A stretch of 64,000 bases of DNA, from contig NZ_JAGSHX010000006.1 in assembly GCF_018138715.1 (NCBI RefSeq), positions 7,998,001-8,062,000 of the forward strand. The letters are read 5' to 3'. A program made the position numbers and the translations under genes. The first letter of the stretch is position 1. The number at the start of each line of letters is the position of its first letter. Source of the DNA: Streptomyces asiaticus. GTDB lineage: Bacteria > Actinomycetota > Actinomycetes > Streptomycetales > Streptomycetaceae. This document shows, in pieces, positions 51,835-61,130 of the stretch. The notes below the pieces were generated by a model. That model made no database searches, was not told the DNA's origin, and saw only the letters and a program-made list of their open reading frames with translations.

Positions 51835-52769
51835 CGGTCACCTCCGCCGCGCCGGGCCGCTGGGTCCGCACCCGGCACCGGTCGCCGGACCCCGGCACCG
51901 GCCCCGAGCCCGCCGTCCTGAGGGTCGTCGCGGCGGGGCCGGCGGCCAGCGTGCAGGACCTGGGCCGTCCGGGGCTGGCGCATCTGGGCGTGCCCGCCTC
52001 CGGTCCTGCCGACCGGCGCAGCTTCCGGCTCGCCAACAGGCTGGTCGGGAACCCGGAGGACACCCCGGCCCTGGAGGTCACCCTCGGCGGCCTCGCGATC
52101 ACCCTCTCCACCACCCGCCATGTGGCGGTCACCGGGGCCCCGGCGCCGCTGACGGTCGACGGGGTGCCGGTCGAGGGCGCGCCGCGGCTGCGGCTCCGTG
52201 CCGGATCGGTGCTCGCCGTCGGCCGCCCCTGGGCGGGCTGCCGCACCTACCTCGCCGTCTCCGGCGGGATCGAGGCGGAGCGGGTGCTGGGGTCGGCCTC
52301 GCGCGACTCCCTCACCGGGCTCGGCCCCGACCCGGTGCGCGCCGGGGCGGAGTACGGCCTCGGCCCGGTGCGCCCGGTTCCGGCGGTCCCGCTGGAGCTG
52401 GCGTTCAGCGTCGTCCCGTGCGGCGGCCCGGCCACCGTCCGGTTCCGCTGGGGCCCGCGGCACGAGCTGTTCGACGCCGCGGACCGGCACCGGCTCACCA
52501 CCACGCCCTGGCGGGTCTCCGCCGAGTGCGACCGGGTGGGCGCGCGGCTGACCGGGCCGCCGCTGGCCATCGGCTCGGTCGACCTGCCCAGCGAGGGGAC
52601 GGTGCGCGGCGCCATCCAGGTGCCGCCGTCGGGCGAGCCGATCGTCTTCCTCGCCGACCATCCGGTCACCGGCGGCTACCCCGTCATCGGGGTGGTCACC
52701 GACGCCGACATCGATCTCGTCGGGCAGACCCTCCCCGGGGACGAGCTCCGGCTCGTCCCCGTCCACTGA
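51831..52769 (+). CDS. pxpC: 5-oxoprolinase subunit C (KipA-like)
   Basis: 312 residues. Biotin-dependent carboxyltransferase-like domain: VQDLGRPGLAHLGVPASGPADRRSF at the N-terminus, CRTYLAVSGGI in the middle, and IQVPPSGEPIVFLADHPVTGGYPVIG near the end. An N-terminal extension of about 30 residues (Pro/Arg-rich) precedes the domain. Works with PxpA and PxpB. Confidence 0.93.
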   Translation: MTVTSAAPGRWVRTRHRSPDPGTGPEPAVLRVVAAGPAASVQDLGRPGLAHLGVPASGPADRRSFRLANRLVGNPEDTPALEVTLGGLAITLSTTRHVAVTGAPAPLTVDGVPVEGAPRLRLRAGSVLAVGRPWAGCRTYLAVSGGIEAERVLGSASRDSLTGLGPDPVRAGAEYGLGPVRPVPAVPLELAFSVVPCGGPATVRFRWGPRHELFDAADRHRLTTTPWRVSAECDRVGARLTGPPLAIGSVDLPSEGTVRGAIQVPPSGEPIVFLADHPVTGGYPVIGVVTDADIDLVGQTLPGDELRLVPVH

Positions 52770-52829
52770 ACCCCCGTCCACTGCCCCCGCCCCCTGACAC
52801 ACCCTGAGAAACCTCGAGGAGACACTCAC

Positions 52830-53282
52830 ATGACCGCTCAGCCCGACTCCCTCGTCCCCTTCCACCTGGCCATCCCGGTGGACGACATCGACGCCGCCCG
52901 GGAGTTCTACGGCAAGGTGCTCGGCTTCGCCGAGGGCCGCTCGGACACCAAGTGGATCGACTGGAACTTCGGTGGCCACCAGGTCGTCACCCACCAGGTC
53001 GGCGACGGCCCGTCCGGGACGCCGCGCGACGGCGTCGCCGGGACCAACCCGGTCGACGGCCACCAGGTGCCGGTGCCGCACTTCGGCCTGGTGCTGCCGG
53101 TGCCGGAGTTCCAGAAGCTGGCCGAGCGGCTCACCGCGGCGGGCACGGAGTTCGTGATCGAGCCGTACGTCCGCTTCCAGGGCGAGCCCGGTGAGCAGTG
53201 GACGATGTTCTTCCTCGACCCGGCGGGCAACGCGCTGGAGTTCAAGGCGTTCGCCGACCTCGGACAGCTCTTCGCCGTCTGA
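52830..53282 (+). CDS. VOC-family protein
   Basis: 150 residues with an N-terminal [25 protein letters not shown] and a C-terminal [14 protein letters not shown]; His at the first and Glu at the second position fit metal ligands of glyoxalase-type dioxygenases or lyases. It follows pxpC by 60 bp with GAGGAG upstream and precedes the transporter. Many relatives annotated as glyoxalase have no known substrate; one acting on a glutamate-derived or glutathione-derived compound would fit this operon. Confidence 0.85.
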   Translation: MTAQPDSLVPFHLAIPVDDIDAAREFYGKVLGFAEGRSDTKWIDWNFGGHQVVTHQVGDGPSGTPRDGVAGTNPVDGHQVPVPHFGLVLPVPEFQKLAERLTAAGTEFVIEPYVRFQGEPGEQWTMFFLDPAGNALEFKAFADLGQLFAV

Positions 53283-53502
53283 TCCGCCATCCGTCCGGCG
53301 GTCCTCATCCGCCCGGCGACCTCACCGACCCACCACCGACGCACCGCCGACCCACCGGCGCGGCGGCGCCCGGCCCGGCAGGACGACGGTCATCAGCAGG
53401 AGGACTGGTCCCGCGGATGACCGTCGTACGGGCCCCCGGCGCCGTACCGGCGGCACTGACAGCACATCCCGGCCAAAGGACATGTCAGACCCGGAGGAAC
53501 CC

Positions 53503-54837
53503 ATGACGAGCGTATCAACGGCCTCAACGGCACCCGGAGACACCGGGGACGCGGCCGCCGTGGCCACCGCGGCGCGCGGCGGCCCGCGCCGGGCGGCGGT
53601 GGCGGCGGCCGCCGGCACGGCCATCGAGTACTACGAGTTCGGCGTCTACAGCTATCTGGCCGTGGTCATCGGCCCGCACTTCTTTCCCGGGGACGACCCC
53701 ACCGCCGCCCTGCTGGCCACGCTCGCGGTGTTCGGCAGCGCGTTCCTGATGCGGCCGCTGGGCGGCATCGTGCTCGGCCGGCTCGGGGACCGGGTGGGCC
53801 GCAAGCCCGTACTGATCCTCACCGTGACCGGGATGGGCGGCGCCACCGCGGCCGTCGGGCTGCTGCCCACGGCCGAGGCCGTCGGCGTGGCCGCGCCCGT
53901 CGCCCTGCTGGTGGTGCGGCTCGCGCAGGGGTTCTTCGCGGGCGGTGAGGTGACCGGTTCGGCCACCTATCTCGCCGAGTCGGCCCCGGCGGGGCGGCGC
54001 GGCTTCTTCGGGGCCTTCACCCCGGTCGGGGTGGCCCTTGGCGGCGGGGCCGCGGCGCTGGTCGCGGGCGTCACCACGACCGCGCTGAGCGAGCGCCAGC
54101 TCGAAGCCTGGGGGTGGCGGATACCGTTCCTGCTCTCGTTGCCCCTGATCGCCGTCGCCCTGATCGCCCGCAATCGGCTCGCGGACTCCGAGAGCTTCCT
54201 CGCGGCGAAGTCGGAGCGGGCGACGGCCAAGGCGCCGCTGACCGAGGTGTTCACCCGCCACCGCGGCCCGGTGCTGAAGGTGACCCTGCTGGCCATCGGC
54301 TCCAACTGCGGCTACTGGGTCGGCCTGATCTTCATGAACATCTACCTGACCACCGACCTCGGCTACCCCAAGGGCTCCACCTTCTGGATCATGGGCGGGA
54401 TCAGCCTGTTCGTGGCCGTCCTGATGCCGGTGTGCGGGGCGCTGTCGGACCGGTGGGGCCGCAAGCGGCTCATCACGGTCGGCTTCGCCGGGTACGCGGT
54501 CCTGGTCGTCCCCGCCATGCTGGTCATGGGTCTTGGCAGCTTCCCGCTCGCCGTCGCGGCCATGGTGGTGCTGGCCCTGCCGATGCCGATCGTCCAGTCC
54601 GTCACGTACCCGACCTACGCCGAGCTGTTCCCGACCCGGGTGCGGTACACCGGGCTCTCGTTCAGCTTCAACATCGGCACCATCGTCGGCGGCGGGCTCA
54701 GCCCCTATCTGTCCACCTGGCTGATCTCGGCCACCGGCAGTCTGCTCGCCCCGGGCTTCCTGCTGATGGCGGCCGTGGTGGTCGCCCTGCTGACGCTGCG
54801 CACCGTCACCGAGTCCAGCCACGGGGAACTGGCGTGA
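53503..54837 (+). CDS. MHS-family MFS transporter
   Basis: 444 residues, about 12 membrane segments. Markers: [19 protein letters not shown] in segment 1, [35 protein letters not shown] and [15 protein letters not shown] lies five bases before ATG 53503; ATG 53482 is an alternative. By position the importer of 5-oxoproline, glutamate-like acids or a precursor. The stop overlaps the next start (GTGA). Confidence 0.9.
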   Translation: MTSVSTASTAPGDTGDAAAVATAARGGPRRAAVAAAAGTAIEYYEFGVYSYLAVVIGPHFFPGDDPTAALLATLAVFGSAFLMRPLGGIVLGRLGDRVGRKPVLILTVTGMGGATAAVGLLPTAEAVGVAAPVALLVVRLAQGFFAGGEVTGSATYLAESAPAGRRGFFGAFTPVGVALGGGAAALVAGVTTTALSERQLEAWGWRIPFLLSLPLIAVALIARNRLADSESFLAAKSERATAKAPLTEVFTRHRGPVLKVTLLAIGSNCGYWVGLIFMNIYLTTDLGYPKGSTFWIMGGISLFVAVLMPVCGALSDRWGRKRLITVGFAGYAVLVVPAMLVMGLGSFPLAVAAMVVLALPMPIVQSVTYPTYAELFPTRVRYTGLSFSFNIGTIVGGGLSPYLSTWLISATGSLLAPGFLLMAAVVVALLTLRTVTESSHGELA

Positions 54838-55658
54838 CGGCCCCCGCCCCTTCGGGAGACGGCCTTCCCGGCGACGTCCCCGCCACCCCGGCGGCGCTGC
54901 GGCGCCTGGTGGCGGACGGGCGGTGGACCGGGCCCACGGCCGGTCTGCTGGACGGGTACCAGCAGGCCAACCTCGTGATCGTCCCGCGCGACCTGGCCTT
55001 CGACTTCCTGCTGTACTGCACCCGCAACCCGGCGCCCTGCCCCGTTCTCGCCGTCACCGAGCCGGGCGACCCGGTGGTGCGGCTCGGCACGACCGTCGCC
55101 GACCTGCGGACGGACCTGCCGCGCTACCGGGTCTGGCACGACGGCGAACTGGCCGCCGAGCCACCCGACATCACCGCCCACTGGCGCCCGGACGCGGTCG
55201 GCTTCCTCCTCGGTTGCAGCCACACCTTCGAGGGCCCGCTGCGGGCGGCGGGCGTCCCGGTCCGGTACGCCCCGGAGTCCGCGGCGCCGCCCGTCTACGT
55301 CACCGACGTGGCCACCCGCCCCGCCGGACGGCTGTCCGGACCGCTGGTGGTCAGCATGCGCGCGATACCGGCCCGGCTGGTGGCGCGCGCCGTGGAGATC
55401 ACCGCCCGCTATCCGGCCGGGCACGGGGCGCCGGTGCACATCGGCGACCCGGCCGCGCTCGGCATCGCCGACCTGGCCCGGCCGGACTTCGGCCCCTCCC
55501 CGGTCGTCGAGGACGGTGACGTCCCGGTGTTCTGGGCCTGCGGGGTGACACCCCAACTGGCGCTCCCCGCCACCCGGGCCCCGTACGCCATCACCCACTA
55601 CCCGGGCCATATGTTCGTCTTCGACCACACCGTCGACGCGGGCCCGGCACCGGGGTGA
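54834..55658 (+). CDS. DUF1445 / D-glutamate cyclase family protein
   Basis: 274 residues. The family pattern is clear: [65 protein letters not shown] and [12 protein letters not shown]. One mammalian homologue converts D-glutamate to 5-oxo-D-proline; bacterial members lie widely in pxp operons and are called hydro-lyases. Here it could feed or balance the 5-oxoproline pool. The stop lies inside a 30-bp duplication. Confidence 0.88.
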   Translation: MTAPAPSGDGLPGDVPATPAALRRLVADGRWTGPTAGLLDGYQQANLVIVPRDLAFDFLLYCTRNPAPCPVLAVTEPGDPVVRLGTTVADLRTDLPRYRVWHDGELAAEPPDITAHWRPDAVGFLLGCSHTFEGPLRAAGVPVRYAPESAAPPVYVTDVATRPAGRLSGPLVVSMRAIPARLVARAVEITARYPAGHGAPVHIGDPAALGIADLARPDFGPSPVVEDGDVPVFWACGVTPQLALPATRAPYAITHYPGHMFVFDHTVDAGPAPG

Positions 55659-55703
55659 ACGGGCCATCCGCGTCCGGCACCGGGGTGAGCGGGCCCTCCG
55701 CGG
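55644..55703. repeat. 30-bp tandem duplication over the DUF1445 stop
   Basis: Copies at 55644-55673 and 55674-55703 differ at three positions. The stop codon of the DUF1445 gene lies in the first copy and is repeated in the second. Confidence 0.85.
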
Positions 55704-55719
55704 TCCGGCGGCGGGTGTT

Positions 55720-57186
55720 TCAGGGAGCGATGCCCACGCCGTCGATCCGGCTCCAGGACCGCTCCTGGGCGGACGTCATGGCCGGCCAGGTCAGTCCGCC
55801 CGGCCGGGGCCGGACATGGGAGGCGTAGGGCCTGGGGTGGAAGGCGGGGTCGTAGAAGCACCCGGTGCCGTAGACGCGGTCGAACGTGGCGCACGCGGAC
55901 GCGATGGACCGCGGTGTGGGCTTGTTTCCGGTGCGCGCCCAGGAGTCGAGCGCGGCGATGGAATCTGCGTACTCGGCATTGCTCAGCTCGCTGTGTTCGC
56001 TCTCCCTGGTGAAGGTCTGTACGACGTTCTTCCCGCGGCGCGCGCCATCGACGGTCGCCCGGTACGCCGACTCGTGCTCGACGAACGCCGTGGGGTCGTC
56101 GATGGCGTGCATCGTCAGCACCGGGATGGACACGCGCCCGGTGAGATCGCTGTCGTAGGAGAGGTCACGCCGGGCGTCGGGGGCGGCGGAGAAGCGCTCC
56201 ACACCCGCGTTCAGCGCCGTGTCGTCGTGTGAACCGGAGTACCACACGCCCTGGTTGCCGAACGGATTGCGGTCGCCGAGCCGGCTGTGCACGATGTCGC
56301 GGAAGGTGAACACCGAGAACCGCAGGTGGGACTCCAGCGTCCGCTCCGGAAGGCGTGTGACGGCGAGGATGTCGTCGAGGTTGCGCTGCTGCGACGCGGT
56401 GCGTTCCCCGGGGGCGGAGGCGTAGCCGGTGCACTCCTGAAGGCGGGCGCGCAGCCCGGCCGTCGTCAGGGCCGACCCGGGGCGCAGCCCCTGCCACAGC
56501 GGGTACTGGGGCTCGTCGGGGCGGGGCAGGTTGCGGCAGTAGTACTGGTAGACCACGCGCAGATCGACGCGGTAGTCGTAGCCGCGGGAGCCGCCGCCCA
56601 GGACACCGCTGGTGAGGAGGGCGCCGTCGTAGGGGCCGTTCTTCCTGCCGTACGTCTCCACGACCTTGGCGGCGACGTTTCCGCCCCAGGACTGGCCGTG
56701 TACATAGGTCCGTTCGGGCTTGCCGAAGTCCGCCACGAACAGGCGGCGCAGATTCTCCGTGTCGGCGGCCGCCATGCGCGTGCCGTAGCCACCTCGCCGA
56801 TACGACGAGCCCGCCCAGGCGTAGCCCTCGGACACCATCACCGACCAGCGGTCCAGGTCGCCGACGCTCCGCTCGGGATCGGAGCCGTCGCCCAGGTCGG
56901 GACCGCCGTGGGAGTGGACGATCAGCGACCCGTTCCACTTCTTCGGAATGGCGATCGCGTAGTACGCCCCGTTGCCGTCCTTGCCCGTGTAACACGTGGC
57001 CTTGTCGCCCACGCTCGCCGGGCACGCGACCGGCGCGGGGCGCGGCTGGGCCGCCTGCACCGGACCGGCACTGCCCAGCGTCCCCGCGACGACGCCCGCG
57101 ATGCCGACGGTCGACGCCACGGTGCGCCGCATACGCGTCAGGCTTCGCAGAAGGGAGGAGGGCACGTTCCGACTCGAGCTGTGCAC
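55720..57186 (-). CDS. secreted alpha/beta hydrolase
   Basis: 488 residues. Signal peptide MRRTVASTVGIAGVVAGTLGSAGPVQA, preceded by a 22-residue leader if GTG 57186 is used (AGGAG seven bases upstream). Nucleophile motif GQSWGGN, acid region HAIDDPTAFVEH and a C-terminal SEHSEL histidine. The YYAIAIPKKWNGSLIVHSHGGP opening suits a large extracellular esterase or peptidase-like hydrolase. The exact family was not recognised. Confidence 0.78.
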   Translation of the reverse strand: MHSSSRNVPSSLLRSLTRMRRTVASTVGIAGVVAGTLGSAGPVQAAQPRPAPVACPASVGDKATCYTGKDGNGAYYAIAIPKKWNGSLIVHSHGGPDLGDGSDPERSVGDLDRWSVMVSEGYAWAGSSYRRGGYGTRMAAADTENLRRLFVADFGKPERTYVHGQSWGGNVAAKVVETYGRKNGPYDGALLTSGVLGGGSRGYDYRVDLRVVYQYYCRNLPRPDEPQYPLWQGLRPGSALTTAGLRARLQECTGYASAPGERTASQQRNLDDILAVTRLPERTLESHLRFSVFTFRDIVHSRLGDRNPFGNQGVWYSGSHDDTALNAGVERFSAAPDARRDLSYDSDLTGRVSIPVLTMHAIDDPTAFVEHESAYRATVDGARRGKNVVQTFTRESEHSELSNAEYADSIAALDSWARTGNKPTPRSIASACATFDRVYGTGCFYDPAFHPRPYASHVRPRPGGLTWPAMTSAQERSWSRIDGVGIAP

Positions 57187-57294
57187 AGCAACGCTCCTGA
57201 CCTCGGTGGCGCTCCCTCGCGCCAGGCGTTGTGATGTTAAGGACACCTGTTCTGCCGACACCATTGAGCAGGGAGTTCTGTTCTTAACGTGCAC

Positions 57295-57355
57295 GGCCCT
57301 CAATGCGCACGGCTCTCACATGGCCGGCTCTCACGTGCCCGGCTCTCATGTGCAC
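57295..57355. repeat. 15-bp tandem repeat between divergent genes
   Basis: Three 15-bp units GGCTCTCAYRTGSMC (57311-57325, 57326-57340, 57341-57355), preceded by a related 16-bp unit at 57295-57310. They lie 34-94 bp before the AraC start, in the shared promoter region. Confidence 0.85.
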
Positions 57356-57388
57356 GGCCGACGGAGGCCGTGGTGCTGCAATGGACAC

Positions 57389-58294
57389 ATGTCCCTCGAC
57401 GAGCTCCGCACCCTGCTGGCCCGGCATGCCCGGCCCGACTGGACCACCGCCATCGACGGCGTCCTCGTCTCGAAGGTCGACCGGCCGGATCCGCCGGCGC
57501 CCGCCATGTCCGGCATGGTGCTCGCGGTCATCGCCCAGGGCAGCAAACGCCTCGCGCTGGGCGACCGGGTCTACGCCTACGGACCCGGGCAGTATCTGGT
57601 GGCATCCGTCGACCTGCCCGTCACGGGGCAGTTCACCCAGGCCGACCCCGAGCAGCCGGCCCTCGGCTTCGGCCTCACGCTGGAGCCGTCCGCCGTCGCC
57701 GAGCTGCTGTTGCAAGCCGGGCCCGGAGACACGCCCCGCGCGGGTGGAGGTGTTCCGTCGGGGATCGCCGTCAGCGAGGCCTCGGCAGCGCTGCTCGACG
57801 CGGTGGTCCGGCTGCTGCGCCTGCTCGACGAGCCCCGCGACCGGGCGGTACTGGCGCCGCTGGTCAAGCGCGAGATCCTGTGGCGCGTGATCACCGGTGA
57901 GCAGGGGGCGACGGTTCGGCAGCTCGGCTTGGCCGACAGCGGCCTCAGCCATATCTCCCGGGCCGTGCGCTGGATCCGCGAGCACTACGCGGAGCCGTTC
58001 CGGGTCGAGGACGTGGCGCGCCGGTCCGGTATGAGTGTCTCCGCCTTCTACCGCAACTTCCAGGCGGTGACCGCGATGAGCCCCATCCAGTTCCAGAAGC
58101 AGATCCGGCTCCAGGAGGCCCGGCTGCTGCTCGCCACCCACCCGAACGACGTCACCGGGGTCGGTCAGCGGGTCGGCTATGACAATCCGTCGCAGTTCAG
58201 CCGGGAGTACCGCCGCCAGTTCGGCGCACCCCCGAGCCGGGACGCGGCCCGCCTGCGGAGCACCGTGGGCACTCCCGCGGGCGTCCTGCCCTGA
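57389..58294 (+). CDS. AraC-family transcriptional regulator
   Basis: 301 residues. An N-terminal cupin-like sensor (SGMVLAVIAQGSKRLALGDRVYAYGPGQYLV) of the AraC_N type leads to a C-terminal double HTH (FRVEDVARRSGMSVSAFYRNFQAVTAMSPIQFQKQIRLQEAR; GVGQRVGYDNPSQFSREYRRQFG). ATG 57389 is the start that keeps the sensor whole; no strong ribosome site is visible. It probably activates the SDR gene downstream. Confidence 0.9.
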   Translation: MSLDELRTLLARHARPDWTTAIDGVLVSKVDRPDPPAPAMSGMVLAVIAQGSKRLALGDRVYAYGPGQYLVASVDLPVTGQFTQADPEQPALGFGLTLEPSAVAELLLQAGPGDTPRAGGGVPSGIAVSEASAALLDAVVRLLRLLDEPRDRAVLAPLVKREILWRVITGEQGATVRQLGLADSGLSHISRAVRWIREHYAEPFRVEDVARRSGMSVSAFYRNFQAVTAMSPIQFQKQIRLQEARLLLATHPNDVTGVGQRVGYDNPSQFSREYRRQFGAPPSRDAARLRSTVGTPAGVLP

Positions 58295-58336
58295 GCGGGG
58301 CCGGGCCACCGGGAGGATCGTGCATGCGCGGGCGAG

Positions 58337-58348
58337 GATAGTTCTATC
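58337..58348. promoter_or_regulatory. GATAG-TT-CTATC palindrome before the SDR gene
   Basis: A perfect 5-bp inverted repeat 102 bp before the SDR start and 43 bp after the AraC stop. A possible regulator site, or part of the SDR promoter. Confidence 0.4.
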
Positions 58349-58449
58349 GTTTCCGCAGGTCGGAGCGGTGCAATGGGAGTGCAAGCCATCCCGCGGAGCA
58401 GGAGTCGCCTGTTCCTCCGCGGATCCCACCACATCGCAGGGGCCACACC

Positions 58450-59199
58450 ATGAACACCGTTCTGATCACTGGTACGTCGTCCGGGTACGGCCGGGAGACC
58501 GCCCGCCACTTCCACGAGCGGGGGTGGAACGTCATCGCCACCATGCGGACGCCACGGCCGGGCGTCTTCCCCGAGTCGGACCGGCTCCGCGTCGTCGAGC
58601 TCGACGTGACCAGGCCCGAGAGCATCGCCGCCGCGTTGGAGGCGGCGGGGCCCATCGACGCCCTGGTCAACAACGCGGGCATCCCGTCGATGGGCGTGTT
58701 CGAGGGCATCTCGATGGCCCATGTGCGGGAGGTGTTCGAGACCAACACCTTCGGTGTGATGGCGACGACCCGGGCCGTGCTGCCCCAGTTCCGCGAGCGC
58801 GGCTCCGGCGTGGTGGTCAACGTGACCTCCAGCGTGGTGCTGGGACACATGCCGCTCACGGCCGTCTACAAGGCGAGCAAGACGGCCGTCGAGGGTTTCA
58901 CCTCGTCCCTCGCGCTCGAACTCGCGCCCTTCGGTGTGCGGGCGAAGACGGTCGAGCCGGGCGCCTGCCTGACGACGAACTTCGGAGCCAGGTTGACGAA
59001 CGATGTCCCGCTGGAGGAGCAGGTCCCGGCGCCCTACGCGGCGTTCGCGAAGAAGGCCATGGACGACTTCGCGGGCCAGGACGTGTTCACCAAGGAGAGC
59101 GACGTCGCGGAGACGGTGTGGCGAGCCGTGCACGACACCACCGGCCAACTGCGCTTCCCGGCCGGTCCCGACGCGGTCCGGCTCGACCAGGCGAAGTGA
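58450..59199 (+). CDS. short-chain dehydrogenase/reductase
   Basis: 249 residues of the classical SDR type: TGTSSGYGRETA cofactor motif, NNAG in LVNNAGIPS, catalytic Ser in NVTSSV and YKASK. The AraC-then-SDR order is common for inducible oxidoreductases. Substrate unknown. Confidence 0.9.
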   Translation: MNTVLITGTSSGYGRETARHFHERGWNVIATMRTPRPGVFPESDRLRVVELDVTRPESIAAALEAAGPIDALVNNAGIPSMGVFEGISMAHVREVFETNTFGVMATTRAVLPQFRERGSGVVVNVTSSVVLGHMPLTAVYKASKTAVEGFTSSLALELAPFGVRAKTVEPGACLTTNFGARLTNDVPLEEQVPAPYAAFAKKAMDDFAGQDVFTKESDVAETVWRAVHDTTGQLRFPAGPDAVRLDQAK

Positions 59200-59335
59200 C
59201 CCGCCGGCGGGCGCGGCGAGCGGCGGGACGGTGATCCGGCGCGGACGGCGATCCTGCCTGGACGGTGATCCGGCGCGAACGGGGCGGAACCCGCCGGAGG
59301 TCCCGCCCCGTCCCCTGTGCGTCAGGTGCCGGCCG

Positions 59336-60973
59336 TCAGAAGCGGTCCGGGGAGCGCTGCGGAAGCGGGGCCCCGGGACGGACGTCCCGCTTCCGGTCCC
59401 CCTGGGAGCCGCCGTTCGAGTCGCCCGTCGCCTCGCAGGTCACGTCCTTCGTCGGCAGCTTGCCGGTGGTCAGGTAGTCCGCCACCGTGCCGTCCGTGCA
59501 CGCGTTGCCGCTCGGGTAGACGCCGTGGCCCTCGCCGCCGAGGACCGTCAGCATCCTCGAGCCCTTCAGATCGGCGTGCAGGGCCTGACCGCTCGGCAGC
59601 GGGGTCTGGGAGTCCCACTCGTTCTGCACGACCAGCGAGCCGACCTTGTTGTTCACGACGGTGGCCCGCTCGACCGACCTGTCCCAGAACGCACAGGGCT
59701 TGATGCTGGACGCGAAGTCGCCGTAGAGCGGATAGCGACCCTTGTCCTCGATGGCGTCCCGCCGGTAGCTCTCGGGGTCGCGGGACCAGGCGGCCGAGTT
59801 GTCGTTGCACACCACGGCCCAGAAGCTCGCGGTCATGTTGTCGGCCGGTACATCGGCGGCGCGGGCGGCCAGGCCCGGCGTTCCGGCCGGATCCGGGAGC
59901 TTCTCCGCGGAGGCGGGCCGGCCGGCCGCGGCCTTCTTCAGCTCCACGACCAGGTCGGTGCCCTCCCGCACACTGAAGACCGCGCGGCGCATCATGCTCC
60001 GGACGTCGTCGCCGGTGTACTTCTCCCCGTCCATCTCGATGGGCTTCTCGTTCGCCCGCTGGACCAGGTCCCAGAACGTCCGGTCGACCTTCTTCGGAGT
60101 GTCGCCGAGGCCGTACTTCGCGGAACGCGCGGCGGCCCATTCGGTCCACCGGTCGAACGCGGGCTCGGCACCCTCCGCCCACCACTGGATCATCTTCCGC
60201 CAGGCGCGCGCCGGATCGACCGCGCTGTCCACCACGACCCGGTCGGCCCGGCTCGGGAACAGCTGGGTGTAGACGGCGCCGAGGTACGTCCCGTACGAGT
60301 AGCCGAAGTACGAGAGCTTCTTCTCGCCGAGGACCGCCCGGAGCAGATCCATGTCCCGCGCCGTGTTGCGCGTGGTGATGTGCTTGAGCATGGCGCCCGA
60401 CTTCGTACGGCACTTGCGCGCGACATCCCGCGCCCAGGCGACGTCCTTGTCGAATGCCGCCTCCTTGTACGGCCGCAGCCAGTTCTCCTCCTCCGTCGTC
60501 AGGCCGCAGGTGACGGGCGTGCTCCGGCCCACCCCGCGCGGGTCGAAGCCGATGAGGTCGTAACGCTGCCGCACGGACTCGGGCAGCACGTCCTTCATCT
60601 GTAACGGCATGTCGAGCCCCGGTCCGCCGGGGCCACCGGGGTTGGCGAGCAGCACGCCGTGCCGCTTGTCCGGTGTGGTGGTCTTGATCCGGGATATGGC
60701 CATGTCGATCCGCTTGCCGCCGGGAGCCCGGTAGTCCAGCGGGACCTTGATCGTCGCGCACTGGTACGCCGCCGGTTTGTCGGCCTCGCACCGCTGCCAC
60801 TTCGGCTTCTGCTTGATGTACGGGTCCAGGGCGCTCGCGGTGGCGGACGCCGGGGCGGTACCGGTCTGAGCGGTGCCGACCTGGGCGGCGCCGGCCGTGG
60901 AGGTGGCGAGCGCGGGAGCCAACGTTGCCGTGACACCGACGGCCAACAGCGGCGCGAGACCTCGTCTACGCAC
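59336..60973 (-). CDS. secreted tripeptidyl-aminopeptidase-like alpha/beta hydrolase
   Basis: 545 residues with an N-terminal signal peptide (RRRGLAPLLAVGVTATLAPALATSTAGA). Typical of the Streptomyces SlpD/SlpE/Tap-type mycelial peptidases: HGVLLANPGGPGG oxyanion loop, YFGYSYGTYLG nucleophile, Asp in NEWDSQTP and His in GEGHGVYP. GTG 60973 has AAGGA eight bases upstream. Removes N-terminal tripeptides from secreted proteins in known relatives. The C-terminal tail is disordered-looking. Confidence 0.87.
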   Translation of the reverse strand: MRRRGLAPLLAVGVTATLAPALATSTAGAAQVGTAQTGTAPASATASALDPYIKQKPKWQRCEADKPAAYQCATIKVPLDYRAPGGKRIDMAISRIKTTTPDKRHGVLLANPGGPGGPGLDMPLQMKDVLPESVRQRYDLIGFDPRGVGRSTPVTCGLTTEEENWLRPYKEAAFDKDVAWARDVARKCRTKSGAMLKHITTRNTARDMDLLRAVLGEKKLSYFGYSYGTYLGAVYTQLFPSRADRVVVDSAVDPARAWRKMIQWWAEGAEPAFDRWTEWAAARSAKYGLGDTPKKVDRTFWDLVQRANEKPIEMDGEKYTGDDVRSMMRRAVFSVREGTDLVVELKKAAAGRPASAEKLPDPAGTPGLAARAADVPADNMTASFWAVVCNDNSAAWSRDPESYRRDAIEDKGRYPLYGDFASSIKPCAFWDRSVERATVVNNKVGSLVVQNEWDSQTPLPSGQALHADLKGSRMLTVLGGEGHGVYPSGNACTDGTVADYLTTGKLPTKDVTCEATGDSNGGSQGDRKRDVRPGAPLPQRSPDRF

Positions 60974-61130
60974 GAAATCGTTCCTTCCGGTCGCGTATCG
61001 GGACAGGAACGATCATTCAGGTGGTGTGCGCCGGGGAACATCGGCCGTGCGTCCCCAACTCCCCTCCCTCTTGGGAGGGATGTGACGGCCGTGTGTGGTC
61101 CCATGGTTGTACGGCCCGCCCGGGCTGCCC

